64,000 nt of DNA from Chloroflexota bacterium (GTDB taxonomy: Bacteria > Chloroflexota > Dehalococcoidia > Lucifugimonadales > QGNO01). The stretch's first letter is position 1, and each line of letters begins with the position of its first letter. Where the stretch lies: contig QGNO01000001.1 of assembly GCA_003228195.2 (NCBI GenBank), positions 21,550-85,549 of the forward strand, read 5' to 3'. The position numbers were made by a program, and so were the translations under genes. This document shows positions 54,052 through 62,537 of the stretch, piece by piece. The notes below the pieces were generated by a model. It worked only from the letters and a program-made list of their open reading frames with translations. It did not search any database and was not told where the DNA came from.

Positions 54052-55709
54052 TGTCAACTTCTCCTAGAGGCGATTCCACTGAGCAGGAGGTAAGCAGGAC
54101 AATGTTCTCGTTTATTCAGAATGCCCCATTAAAGGGCGTCGCCAGTTTAGTTTTGGCTGTGGCTGGATTGGTATCAATGTTCGTTGGGGTCATCCTGCTT
54201 ATTTTCATCACGGAGCTTCGAGGATCTGGGCTACTAGCGATAGTGTTGGGCGGTATTTTCCTAACTGTGGCAGTAATGGTTTCTCTTAATTCTATATTAC
54301 AGAGCATCGCGGGAAGGCGCGGCAGATATGGGGCTAACACCGTAGTAATGATGGTGGCTTTCCTTACCTTGTCAGTGCTGATTTATGTATTCGGAACCAA
54401 TGCGTCAGCCCGATGGGATGTTACTGCGACACGGCAGTTTAGCTTAGCTCCGCACACTCTACAGATTTTGGAGAACCTCGGTGAATCAATAGAGGTAACC
54501 GCATTTTTTGTGCCAGATGATCCTAATCAGGAGCCGTACAGAATTCCATCTGAAAATCTGCTTAACGAATTTAAACATCGTTCCGAAGGACTTTTCGAAT
54601 ATCGCTTTTCTGATCCGGATCGAGAACCAGCCCTTGCTAACCGCTACAGGATTACGGAATATCCTTCAATAGTTTTTGAGGGAACTAAGAGTGGCTTGCG
54701 GCACAGACTGACGGCTCCTCTGTTTGAGGAGCGCGACATTTCTTCTGCTTTGCTGATCGTTACTGGCCAGGAAAGGAAGCAAATATTTTATTTGACTGGG
54801 CATGGCGAATTGGATCTCTCAGATGTAGAGCCGGATAGCCGTGGAGGATTTGCAAATGCTCGTATGGGGATGAACAATGATAATTATAATGTTTTCCCGC
54901 TATCTCTGATACAGAATAGTGAAATTCCTGAGACGACGGCGGTTATTATTGTTGCAGGTCCGACAAGGGACCTGAGTAATAAGGAGTTTGAGCTGTTGTC
55001 AGAGTATTTGAGATTGGGGGGAAGGATGCTGTTGTTACTTGAGCCTAATCCACCTCAGACGTTTAGGGACTTGTTGGCCCAGTGGGCTATCACTGTAGAG
55101 GAAGGTACTATAGTAGATATAGGTAGTTCTTTGGCAGGCCAACCCCAGACTGTCCTGATACAGAGCCCTCAATACAATGACCAGGAGCCGGTGGATGCTA
55201 TAACGGCACTTGTGGAGCAGAATTATTTTGTGGGAGCGACTTCTATTGTTCCCAGTCTTCCCCGAGAGGAGTTGCCATCCACGATCGAATTGTATCCAGT
55301 TGCCACTAGTACGATGTTGAGTTGCATGACCTTAGATGAAAAGATCAACGACTGTCCGAACGCAGATTACAGAGTTAGAATACCAGCCTTCGCAATGCAA
55401 GGCATTGCCCCAATAAATGCCAATCCGGACCCAAAAGCGAAAAGTCAAACGAAGATGGTGATTTTGGGAGATAGGGATTTCGCGACAAACTTCCATATTA
55501 ATAGTGTGGGTAACCGTGATTTACTGTTGAATTCTGTAAATTGGCTTGCTGAAGATTATGCTCTAGCCTCGGTAAGATCAAAACCCATCGCGTTAAGAAG
55601 ACTTATTGTCACTGGCAGGGAGATGCAATTAATAAGGGGCATGAGCTGGTTCGTATTGCCTGTTTTAATGGCGTTTTTGGCCGGTGTGGCTTGGTGGCGC
55701 AGGCGGTAG
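54051..55709 (+). CDS. GldG-like ABC-associated membrane protein
   Basis: 552 residues from GTG 54051, eight bases after AGGAGG; an in-frame GTG at 54042 overlaps that ribosome site. Three N-terminal membrane helices (to about residue 110), a large extracytoplasmic DUF4350/GldG-type domain (SARWDVTATRQFSLAPHT, YLTGHGELDLSD, LSEYLRLGGRMLLLLEP) and a C-terminal helix ending in ARG-rich WWRRR. These proteins work with GldAF-like transporters, substrate unknown. Confidence 0.87.
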   Translation: MSTSPRGDSTEQEVSRTMFSFIQNAPLKGVASLVLAVAGLVSMFVGVILLIFITELRGSGLLAIVLGGIFLTVAVMVSLNSILQSIAGRRGRYGANTVVMMVAFLTLSVLIYVFGTNASARWDVTATRQFSLAPHTLQILENLGESIEVTAFFVPDDPNQEPYRIPSENLLNEFKHRSEGLFEYRFSDPDREPALANRYRITEYPSIVFEGTKSGLRHRLTAPLFEERDISSALLIVTGQERKQIFYLTGHGELDLSDVEPDSRGGFANARMGMNNDNYNVFPLSLIQNSEIPETTAVIIVAGPTRDLSNKEFELLSEYLRLGGRMLLLLEPNPPQTFRDLLAQWAITVEEGTIVDIGSSLAGQPQTVLIQSPQYNDQEPVDAITALVEQNYFVGATSIVPSLPREELPSTIELYPVATSTMLSCMTLDEKINDCPNADYRVRIPAFAMQGIAPINANPDPKAKSQTKMVILGDRDFATNFHINSVGNRDLLLNSVNWLAEDYALASVRSKPIALRRLIVTGREMQLIRGMSWFVLPVLMAFLAGVAWWRRR

Positions 55710-55710
55710 A

Positions 55711-56244
55711 ATGAATTACAGATTCTCATTCATTCTCTTGGTGTTAGTAGCCATAGTGGGTGGCTATGTCGCGCTTTTCCAACTCCAATATAGAGAAAAA
55801 TCAGAACCGCCTAATCCTTGGGTTTATGATGTTACATATGGCTCTATAGTAGGAGTTCAGGTAACCCATGCTGGCGAGACGCAGAGTTTTGTTAAGTCGG
55901 AAAACGGATGGATATTTTCCGACAGCGGCGAACTAGTTGATGTTGGTAGATGGGGGGGCATTACTTTGTTGCTGGCGGGTCCTAGGTCATCTAGAGTTCT
56001 GGAAGAGGTGGTTCAAGACGCGTCTATTTTTGGTCTTGATCCTCCGCTGACCCGCTTTGAATTAACGCTAAAGTCAGGGAGCAAAGTTGTTGTGTTTGCT
56101 GGTAATAAAACGCCGGACTATTCCAATAGCTACGCAATGACGCCTGGGTCGACGGTTCTATTCACTGTACCCGCCGATTGGACGGACGTTTTAACGAGGC
56201 TTGTTACAGAGCCTCCAGTGTTGGGGTCATTTTCAGGCTCTTAG
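55711..56244 (+). CDS. DUF4340-like membrane-anchored protein
   Basis: 177 residues from ATG 55711, one base after the previous stop. An N-terminal anchor (residues 5-24) precedes a periplasmic or extracellular domain of repeated beta segments: VTYGSIVGVQVTHAG, VKSENGWIFSDSG, DVGRWGGITLLLAG and FELTLKSGSKVVVFAG. This pattern is typical of DUF4340 proteins, which follow GldG-like genes. This copy is shorter than most (often over 300 residues), with one repeat set rather than two. Confidence 0.78.
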   Translation: MNYRFSFILLVLVAIVGGYVALFQLQYREKSEPPNPWVYDVTYGSIVGVQVTHAGETQSFVKSENGWIFSDSGELVDVGRWGGITLLLAGPRSSRVLEEVVQDASIFGLDPPLTRFELTLKSGSKVVVFAGNKTPDYSNSYAMTPGSTVLFTVPADWTDVLTRLVTEPPVLGSFSGS

Positions 56245-56273
56245 GGCATTTGTTAATCTTGGGCCACCCAGAA

Positions 56274-57953
56274 TTATAAAACTTCAAAAATCGATACTTT
56301 ATTTAAGTCGGCCACCTGATTAAACAGGTTCCTCTTTGTCAGAAGAGCGTTCTTGAAATCTTTGGGAGATTCCCCGGGATGTCTGTTTTCAATCACTACG
56401 TATCGGCCGTCTAACTCCTTAAGAATACTGTGTGCTCTAGCCGCATCAACGTCTCCGGTCCACATCATGGTTCGTAGTGCCCTGATCTTTTGCCAATTCT
56501 TTGCTCCTTCATCGTGCCATCCATCAACGACACTTCGGCCGAGAATATACGGCATTAGAAATGTGTGCCAGTGCCAAGAACCGACCCCTAAGACTTTACC
56601 TTCGCGGCCTTCTTCACCAAGCCAATTGAAAGCTGCTTGGGCATCGGGAGTAATCAGATACGGTTTAAATATCTTCGAGGAGGTTACGCTGCTGTCCAAG
56701 GCCATTGGTCCAGCAATCAAAGCTATGATCAACCCGGTAGCTAGAGAAGTTCGGAGATTTTTCTTAACAACCAGGGCTACTAGGCTCGTTATTGTTTTAG
56801 CGGCATTTTTAAGAAAAGGAAGCCCCACTACTGCGATTAGAGGAGTCATGAATACTTGGAACCTAGCTACATCAAGGCTTGAAAACGGCCATAGCTTAAC
56901 AATTGGATTTACTGCTTCGCCAAGACTTAGGGCTATGATCAGCAACAAGAGGATTGCATAAGGAGTTGTCCGTGAAACGTTGGTCAAGGTATGAATTAGC
57001 CCGCCTACGGCCATGAAGATCAAGCCGAGTCCAATGTAGCTAGGATATATGTGTGAACCTATCAGTTCTACATCCAGTGATGCTTTAAAGTAACGATGGA
57101 GAGAGAATGACCAGATACCAGGAATTTCTCGCTCAAAACCGTACTCAAGTAAACTTGTTGCCCAAGGGATAATCCACCAAATAGTTGTTATTGTTACGCC
57201 TAATACAAATAGTATTGAAACTTTGAAAAGGTGGTTCACAAGATCAGGTTTGGTCAAAAAATGATAGATGAGCCAAATCGGCAGAAAAATGCCGAACGCA
57301 AATGCAGTCATGTGGTGAGACAGGACTGAAAGTCCGAGAACACTTCCTCCTAATACCGCTGTTATTGCCCTGTTCCCGTCATGGGCTTTTTCCAGCAATA
57401 TGAGCGATAACAATGCTAGGGGAAGTGCAACGATCGTACTGTACCATCCCCAGAGGCCTACACTGGCCTGCACGGGATATGCAAGGATTGCTACTAGCCC
57501 TGCCAGCAGACTCAAAGAAAATCCGTTATCCAATCTTCTTGCTATGCAGTAAGTAGTCGTGCCTATTGCAGAATACGCTATTAGCAAAACGATTTTGTAA
57601 GTTAGGATAAAGCCGATTCCTGGGATCGACGCGATTACTCCGACAATGCCGTAGCCTACCGGTGGATATATTGAGAATATTGAAAAGCCTCCGTACCAAT
57701 AAGGATCTGTAAGTCCCCCATGTCCGAGCAAGGTTTCTTTGGTAAACCAGGCCATATGTAAGAAGGTTGGAGAATCTACCCCGGGAGGGAGCCCTTCGAA
57801 TAGGAGATTCCTTGCAATTAGAGATGAAATGCCTAAAAAAAATAATGCCAATGCGAAGTATGCAAATCTCGGGTGATTACTGATTAAAGCGTCAAGCTTT
57901 AATTTTATTGTCCCGACTTTCAGATTGAGGAGTTTGATTGATAAATGCTTCAT
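56274..57953 (-). CDS. polytopic GT-C-like membrane protein
   Basis: 559 residues with eleven or more membrane helices. After TM1, LPPGVDSPTFLHMAWF contains an acidic residue in the position of the GT-C first-loop motif, followed by DPYWYGGFSIFSIYPPVG, a signature of predicted membrane glycosyltransferases of the 6-pyruvoyl-tetrahydropterin-synthase-related or YfhO-like type. A soluble C-terminal domain (about residue 440 on) has GWHDEGAKNW. Probably handles a lipid-linked sugar; the reaction is unknown. Converges on the DUF4340-like gene. Confidence 0.7.
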   Translation of the reverse strand: MKHLSIKLLNLKVGTIKLKLDALISNHPRFAYFALALFFLGISSLIARNLLFEGLPPGVDSPTFLHMAWFTKETLLGHGGLTDPYWYGGFSIFSIYPPVGYGIVGVIASIPGIGFILTYKIVLLIAYSAIGTTTYCIARRLDNGFSLSLLAGLVAILAYPVQASVGLWGWYSTIVALPLALLSLILLEKAHDGNRAITAVLGGSVLGLSVLSHHMTAFAFGIFLPIWLIYHFLTKPDLVNHLFKVSILFVLGVTITTIWWIIPWATSLLEYGFEREIPGIWSFSLHRYFKASLDVELIGSHIYPSYIGLGLIFMAVGGLIHTLTNVSRTTPYAILLLLIIALSLGEAVNPIVKLWPFSSLDVARFQVFMTPLIAVVGLPFLKNAAKTITSLVALVVKKNLRTSLATGLIIALIAGPMALDSSVTSSKIFKPYLITPDAQAAFNWLGEEGREGKVLGVGSWHWHTFLMPYILGRSVVDGWHDEGAKNWQKIRALRTMMWTGDVDAARAHSILKELDGRYVVIENRHPGESPKDFKNALLTKRNLFNQVADLNKVSIFEVL

Positions 57954-58079
57954 GCTGCTAGAGGAAGCTGATTGGTTCCGACAACGTAATTATATCCTAA
58001 CAGGAATCGATCAGCTTAAAGCTAGTGACTACTCATAACTCTTGAGCTAGAATTGCCAGAGTTTCGTAAGGGAGTATTT

Positions 58080-59249
58080 ATGAAAAGCTACTTGAGTCAT
58101 CTTGAATGTACATCATGCGGAGAAACTTACATAGCAGATGAGCCAAACAGGGTATGCGTAGCCTGTGGAAAGGTTTTGTATGCTAGGTATGATTTGGCTA
58201 GCGTTCGCAATAAATTGAATCGGAACCTTCTTGCTGGCCGTGCTAATAACATGTGGCGCTACCGGGAAGTTATGCCTGTTAGACGTGAGGAAAATATAGT
58301 TACTTTGGGTGAGGGAATCACACCTCTTCTCAAAGCTTTAAATTTGGGCAATCAGCTGGGTTGTGACAGTCTCTATATCAAAGATGAAGGATTAAATCCA
58401 ACAGGTTCTTTTAAAGCAAGGGGCTTGTCCGCTGCGGTTTCCAAGGCTAAGGAGTTGGGTTTAACCAGAATTACTATGCCTTCTGCTGGTAATGCTGCTG
58501 GTGCAATGGCTGCATATTGTTCTCATGGCGGCTTGGAGGCTCATGTCTTTATGCCAAAAGATGCTCCAATAGCCAACAGGCAGGAATGCGATGCGTTTGG
58601 TGCAAGAGTCACTTTGGTTGATGGTCTAATAAGTGACGCTGGAAGAATTTCTAGGGAAAAAGCTGCTGAGATGGGCTTATTCGACGTTTCGACTCTTCAA
58701 GAGCCTTATCGAGTAGAAGGAAAGAAGACCATGGGGTACGAAATAGTGGAACAGCTTGCCTGGAGTACCCCGGATGTTATTGTTTATCCTACAGGAGGTG
58801 GTACAGGTATAGTGGGAATTTGGAAGGCCTTTGGCGAAATGATGGAATTAGGTTGGTTGGATAAAGTTACCACCAGAATGTTTTCAGTTCAGGCTGAAGG
58901 CTGTGCTCCCATCGTACGAGCCTTTCATAACGGGGAGCAATATGCTGAACCGTGGGAGAATGCTCAAACAAAGGCATCTGGCATGCGAGTGCCGTCGGCC
59001 ATTGGCGATTATTTGATACTCGAGGCTTTGAGGGAGAGCGGTGGCTCAGCGTTGACTGTTTCAGATGATGAAATGATTGAGGCAGTGCGTGATATGGCCA
59101 AAGCTGAAGGTGTATATGCTGCACCAGAAGGAGGAGCCACGTTGGCGGCTCTAAGAAAACTTTTGGAGTCGGGCCAAGTCGATCCATCAATGAGCATAGT
59201 TCTTATGAATACTGGGGCGGCTTATAAGTATTTGGAAGTTTTAGCTTAA
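58080..59249 (+). CDS. thrC: threonine synthase
   Basis: 389 residues from ATG 58080 with AAGGGAG seven bases upstream; a TTG at 58053 is less likely. An N-terminal zinc ribbon (C10, C13, C26, C29) precedes the PLP fold with the Schiff-base lysine K112 in NPTGSFKARG, and the phosphate loop SAGNAAG. Converts O-phosphohomoserine to threonine. Related PLP enzymes (cysteate synthase) share the fold, so the call rests on the ribbon plus overall motif match. It is isolated from other thr genes. Confidence 0.87.
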   Translation: MKSYLSHLECTSCGETYIADEPNRVCVACGKVLYARYDLASVRNKLNRNLLAGRANNMWRYREVMPVRREENIVTLGEGITPLLKALNLGNQLGCDSLYIKDEGLNPTGSFKARGLSAAVSKAKELGLTRITMPSAGNAAGAMAAYCSHGGLEAHVFMPKDAPIANRQECDAFGARVTLVDGLISDAGRISREKAAEMGLFDVSTLQEPYRVEGKKTMGYEIVEQLAWSTPDVIVYPTGGGTGIVGIWKAFGEMMELGWLDKVTTRMFSVQAEGCAPIVRAFHNGEQYAEPWENAQTKASGMRVPSAIGDYLILEALRESGGSALTVSDDEMIEAVRDMAKAEGVYAAPEGGATLAALRKLLESGQVDPSMSIVLMNTGAAYKYLEVLA

Positions 59250-59251
59250 TT

Positions 59252-60355
59252 CTAGTTGGCTAAGGAAGAAGGCTCTTCTATGTTCTGTTTTATCGCCTTT
59301 AGGAATGCTCCTGCCGGGGCACCATCTACAGCTCTGTGATCAAACGTTAAGCTTAAGGTCACCATTAACCGTTTCGTGATTTCAGACTTATGAACGACTG
59401 GTTTTTCTACTAATCTGCCCGTTCCCAATATAGCCACTTGAGGAGGATTGATAATGGGAGTGAATGCATCAACTTCATAGGCACCCATGGATGTTATAGT
59501 GAAAGTTCCATGTGCCATCTCTGCAGGTTTTAGAAGATTTCGCGGTGCTTTAATAGCCAGCTCTTTGACTTCCCGACTAATTTCTATTAACGGTTTTAGA
59601 TTAGCATCTACAACAACAGGGACTACCAGCCCAGATTCGATCGCAACTGCAAATCCGATATTCACTTGTTTGTGTAATTGGATTTCATCGCCGGATATTG
59701 TTGCATTGAATCTGGGGTTTTCTACCAATGCTTTAGCGGAAGCTTTGATTAATAGTGCTAGAGCCATTGGACGAATTCGCTGACTGCGCCAGTCCGATAT
59801 TAATTTCTGTCGTAAAATTTCTGATTCAGTTGCGTCAGCTTCTGTGTTGATGGTGACTTGGGCCGTTGAGGTAAGGCTCTTATATAACCTGTCAGAGATG
59901 GTTTTACGTATTCCAACTATTGGTACTCGACGTACATCTTGATTGCTAGATGAGTTGTCTATTAATTCGCCGATTTCATCTGGGCCTACCAACTCAGTAT
60001 TGGTACTCCTAGTTATGGAGCGTATATCGATACCATAAGCTTCTGCCAATCTCAAAGTCGACGGTTCAAAAGGAGGAGATTTGCTATGATCGGATTTCTT
60101 TTGTCCGGAATAGCTTGAAACAGGTGTGATGACTGCCAGCAGGTCACCGGCTTTCGAATAGCCTCCTTCTGGAACAACAATGCGAGCAAGAATTCCAGAT
60201 GCCGGAGACGAAACCTCCGCAATTACCTTGGCGGACTCGATTTCAACTATAGGATCGCCTTTATCTACGGACTCTCCCTCAGTTTTCAGCCATCGGACAA
60301 CTTGCCCTGCTTCATCATCAACTCCCCAATTTGGGAAAATAAAATCTACAGCCAT
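59252..60355 (-). CDS. lipoyl-dependent acyltransferase (2-oxoacid dehydrogenase E2-like)
   Basis: 367 residues. A single lipoyl domain with the lipoyl lysine K43 in IVEIESAKVIAEV, a linker, a peripheral subunit-binding domain (about 100-140, LRLAEAYGIDIRSI), and the catalytic domain with the HxxxDG site in TFDHRAVDGAPAGAF near residue 340. Normally the core of pyruvate, 2-oxoglutarate or branched-chain dehydrogenase complexes. No E1 or E3 gene is adjacent; instead it follows two asparaginase-like genes by three bases. Its partners must be elsewhere. Confidence 0.88.
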   Translation of the reverse strand: MAVDFIFPNWGVDDEAGQVVRWLKTEGESVDKGDPIVEIESAKVIAEVSSPASGILARIVVPEGGYSKAGDLLAVITPVSSYSGQKKSDHSKSPPFEPSTLRLAEAYGIDIRSITRSTNTELVGPDEIGELIDNSSSNQDVRRVPIVGIRKTISDRLYKSLTSTAQVTINTEADATESEILRQKLISDWRSQRIRPMALALLIKASAKALVENPRFNATISGDEIQLHKQVNIGFAVAIESGLVVPVVVDANLKPLIEISREVKELAIKAPRNLLKPAEMAHGTFTITSMGAYEVDAFTPIINPPQVAILGTGRLVEKPVVHKSEITKRLMVTLSLTFDHRAVDGAPAGAFLKAIKQNIEEPSSLAN

Positions 60356-60358
60356 GGC

Positions 60359-61372
60359 TTAGTAGGTATCAAACATTCTTTGGAGTTCTTCTGGGTCATG
60401 TGTTTTAGTGAGCCCTAGTTGTAGCAGAATTCTGGCTTTGTGGGGACTGAGATTATCCGCGGCTACCCAGCCAGCTTCTCGATGTCTACTGGTGCGAATG
60501 ACCCGACCGGACCCCGCCCTTGTTGATGAAACAACTATGGTGCCCTGTTTGCTAGCTTCGATAAGAGCCTCTTGCTGTGTTTGACCTCCTGCACCCCCTG
60601 CTCCCATGCCTGCAATAACTATTCCGGGAGCTTTTGCTTCTATAAGTGCTCTCACTACAAGGTCATCTACACCCTCATAGGCATACACGATGTAAACTTT
60701 CGGGAGATCTTGAAGAAATGAAACATCAAACTCGGTTTGATGGGTATGTTTACGTATAGGTTCTCTGTAAAACATCGGCTTAAGGTCAGAGTCCAGGTAT
60801 CCTAGAAATCCCAATTCTCGGGTACCGAAGGTTTGTATTCGATAGGAGTTTTGCTTTGTTACCTCTCTGGCGGCGTTGATTTCGTCATTTAACATGACGG
60901 TTACACCCATGCCCTGGGCCTCTTTTGATCCCGCCAGTATTATTGAACCCAACAGATTATTGTCAGAGTCAGTGCCCATTGCTGAAGGTGGTCTCATTGT
61001 TCCAGTGACGACCACAGGGTTTTCACTTTTTACTGTCAGATTGAGCCAATACGCCGTCTCTTCCATTGAAGATGTTCCATGAGTCACAACTATGCCGGAA
61101 ATATCGGAATCTTCTTCGAACAGGCCGTTTATCTTTTTTGAAAGTTCTAACCATCTTGTCGAACCTAGCCCACCACTGCCGGTCATCCACACATGCTCTG
61201 CTTTGACCCTAGCGAACTCATTAACCTCTGGGATACGCGCGAGATTTTGATGTACATCAAGTTTTTGCCCAGCTACACCATACTCAAAAAAAGTTAGTCG
61301 TGGAGATCCCCAAGAGGATATAGTGCCACCAGTGCCTAGTACCCAAACTAGAGGTAAATTCTTATTTTTCAC
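60359..61372 (-). CDS. asparaginase-fold amidohydrolase, paralogue 1
   Basis: 337 residues. Class 1/2 L-asparaginase fold: T17 in VLGTGGTIS (first nucleophile), Y31, T100 in THGTSSMEETA and K173 in ARREV-like AAREVTKQNS. However, two substrate-contact positions differ from E. coli AnsB. The Gln after S58 is G67 (TGSGG), and the Asp after T89 is S101 (HGTSS instead of HGTDT). The enzyme may not use L-asparagine. Three bases before the E2 gene; paralogue 2 lies just upstream on the same strand. Confidence 0.85.
   Translation of the reverse strand: MKNKNLPLVWVLGTGGTISSWGSPRLTFFEYGVAGQKLDVHQNLARIPEVNEFARVKAEHVWMTGSGGLGSTRWLELSKKINGLFEEDSDISGIVVTHGTSSMEETAYWLNLTVKSENPVVVTGTMRPPSAMGTDSDNNLLGSIILAGSKEAQGMGVTVMLNDEINAAREVTKQNSYRIQTFGTRELGFLGYLDSDLKPMFYREPIRKHTHQTEFDVSFLQDLPKVYIVYAYEGVDDLVVRALIEAKAPGIVIAGMGAGGAGGQTQQEALIEASKQGTIVVSSTRAGSGRVIRTSRHREAGWVAADNLSPHKARILLQLGLTKTHDPEELQRMFDTY
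60772..61066 (-). repeat. near-identical core shared with paralogue 2 (copy A)
   Basis: This segment and 61839-62133 differ at about 16 positions over roughly 290 bases by my count, far less than the flanking parts of the two genes. It encodes the stretch from the LTVKSE strand to SDLKPMFYR. The pattern suggests recent gene conversion or recombination between the paralogues. Confidence 0.8.
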
Positions 61373-61429
61373 GCTTATCCTCCGTTACCTGAACTTTAGC
61401 TAACATCTGTGCTTGATCACTTTTGCAAA

Positions 61430-62437
61430 TCAATAGACGTTGAACATTTTTTGTATTTCTTCAGGATCAGTAGTTATTGTTAATGCTAGCTTTAACAGTA
61501 TTCGCGCTTTTTGGGGACTGAGATTGTCTCCAGCGACAATTCCCTCATTCTCATAAACGCTCGTACGGATAATCCTTCCAGCACCAGCTCTTGTGGTGAT
61601 GACTACAATTATTCCTTTCTTCCTTGCGTCTAATAGAACGTTGTTTACCTGTTCGCCGACAGCGCCAGGTCCCATGCTACCCACTACAATACCTGGAATC
61701 TCAGCATCCACTAATGCACGTGCTTGTAAGTCACTGGCGCCTTCGTATGAGTAAAGGACATCCACCTGTGGAAGGGTGTCCATGTCATTGACATCAAACG
61801 GAGTTTGATGGGTGTGCTTTCTTGTTGGGCGCCTGTAAAACATCGGTTTAAGGTCAGAGTCTAGGTATCCCAGAAATCCCAATTCTCGGGTACCGAAGGT
61901 TTGTATTCGATAGGAATTTTGTTTTGTTACCTCTCTGGCGGCGTTGATTTCGTCATTTAACATGACGGTTACACCCATGCCTTGGGCCTCTTTTGATCCC
62001 GCGAGTATTATCGAACCCAAGAGGTTGTTGTCGGATTCCGTGCCCATTGCTGAAGGTGGTCTCATTGTTCCAGTGACGACCACAGGTTTTTCACTTTTTA
62101 CTGTCAGATTGAGCCAATACGCAGTCTCTTCGAGAGATGAAGTTCCGTGGGTTACCACTATGCCGGAAATATCTGGGTCTTTTTCGAACAGGTTGTTAAT
62201 CTTTTTTGTGAGCATCAACCAACCACTGTCCCCAAGACTCCCACTGCCAGCCTGGACGAGATGGTCTGCTTTGACTCGAGCGAATTGTTCCACCTCAGGT
62301 ATGCGTTTGAGGTTATCGTGAACGTCTAGCCGTTTACCGGGTACTCCGTACTCAAAAAACGTTAAACGCGGCGCCCCCCAAGCTGCGATCGTTCCTCCGG
62401 TTCCTAGCACCCAGACTAATGGTAAGTTTTCAGTCAT
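61430..62437 (-). CDS. asparaginase-fold amidohydrolase, paralogue 2
   Basis: 335 residues from ATG 62437 with GAGGTG upstream; a longer start at 62482 is less convincing. T16 in GTGGTIA, Y30, T99 and the lysine of EVTKQNS are retained. As in paralogue 1, G66 replaces the substrate Gln (AGSGS) and S100 replaces the Asp (HGTSSLEETA). The N- and C-terminal thirds differ clearly from paralogue 1 while the centre is nearly identical. 57 bases separate the pair, so they are probably co-transcribed with the E2 gene. Confidence 0.85.
   Translation of the reverse strand: MTENLPLVWVLGTGGTIAAWGAPRLTFFEYGVPGKRLDVHDNLKRIPEVEQFARVKADHLVQAGSGSLGDSGWLMLTKKINNLFEKDPDISGIVVTHGTSSLEETAYWLNLTVKSEKPVVVTGTMRPPSAMGTESDNNLLGSIILAGSKEAQGMGVTVMLNDEINAAREVTKQNSYRIQTFGTRELGFLGYLDSDLKPMFYRRPTRKHTHQTPFDVNDMDTLPQVDVLYSYEGASDLQARALVDAEIPGIVVGSMGPGAVGEQVNNVLLDARKKGIIVVITTRAGAGRIIRTSVYENEGIVAGDNLSPQKARILLKLALTITTDPEEIQKMFNVY
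61839..62133 (-). repeat. near-identical core shared with paralogue 1 (copy B)
   Basis: Partner of 60772-61066. Differences cluster around 62020-62040, a few are single-base silent changes, and identity falls sharply outside. Confidence 0.8.
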
Positions 62438-62537
62438 GTCGACACCTCGTGATGAAGGGGATAAGTGAGTCATTTCTATCACAGGATTGATTACATTAAA
62501 ATAGCCTGAGATTAGACCGATTTAAGCAATCCCTTGG

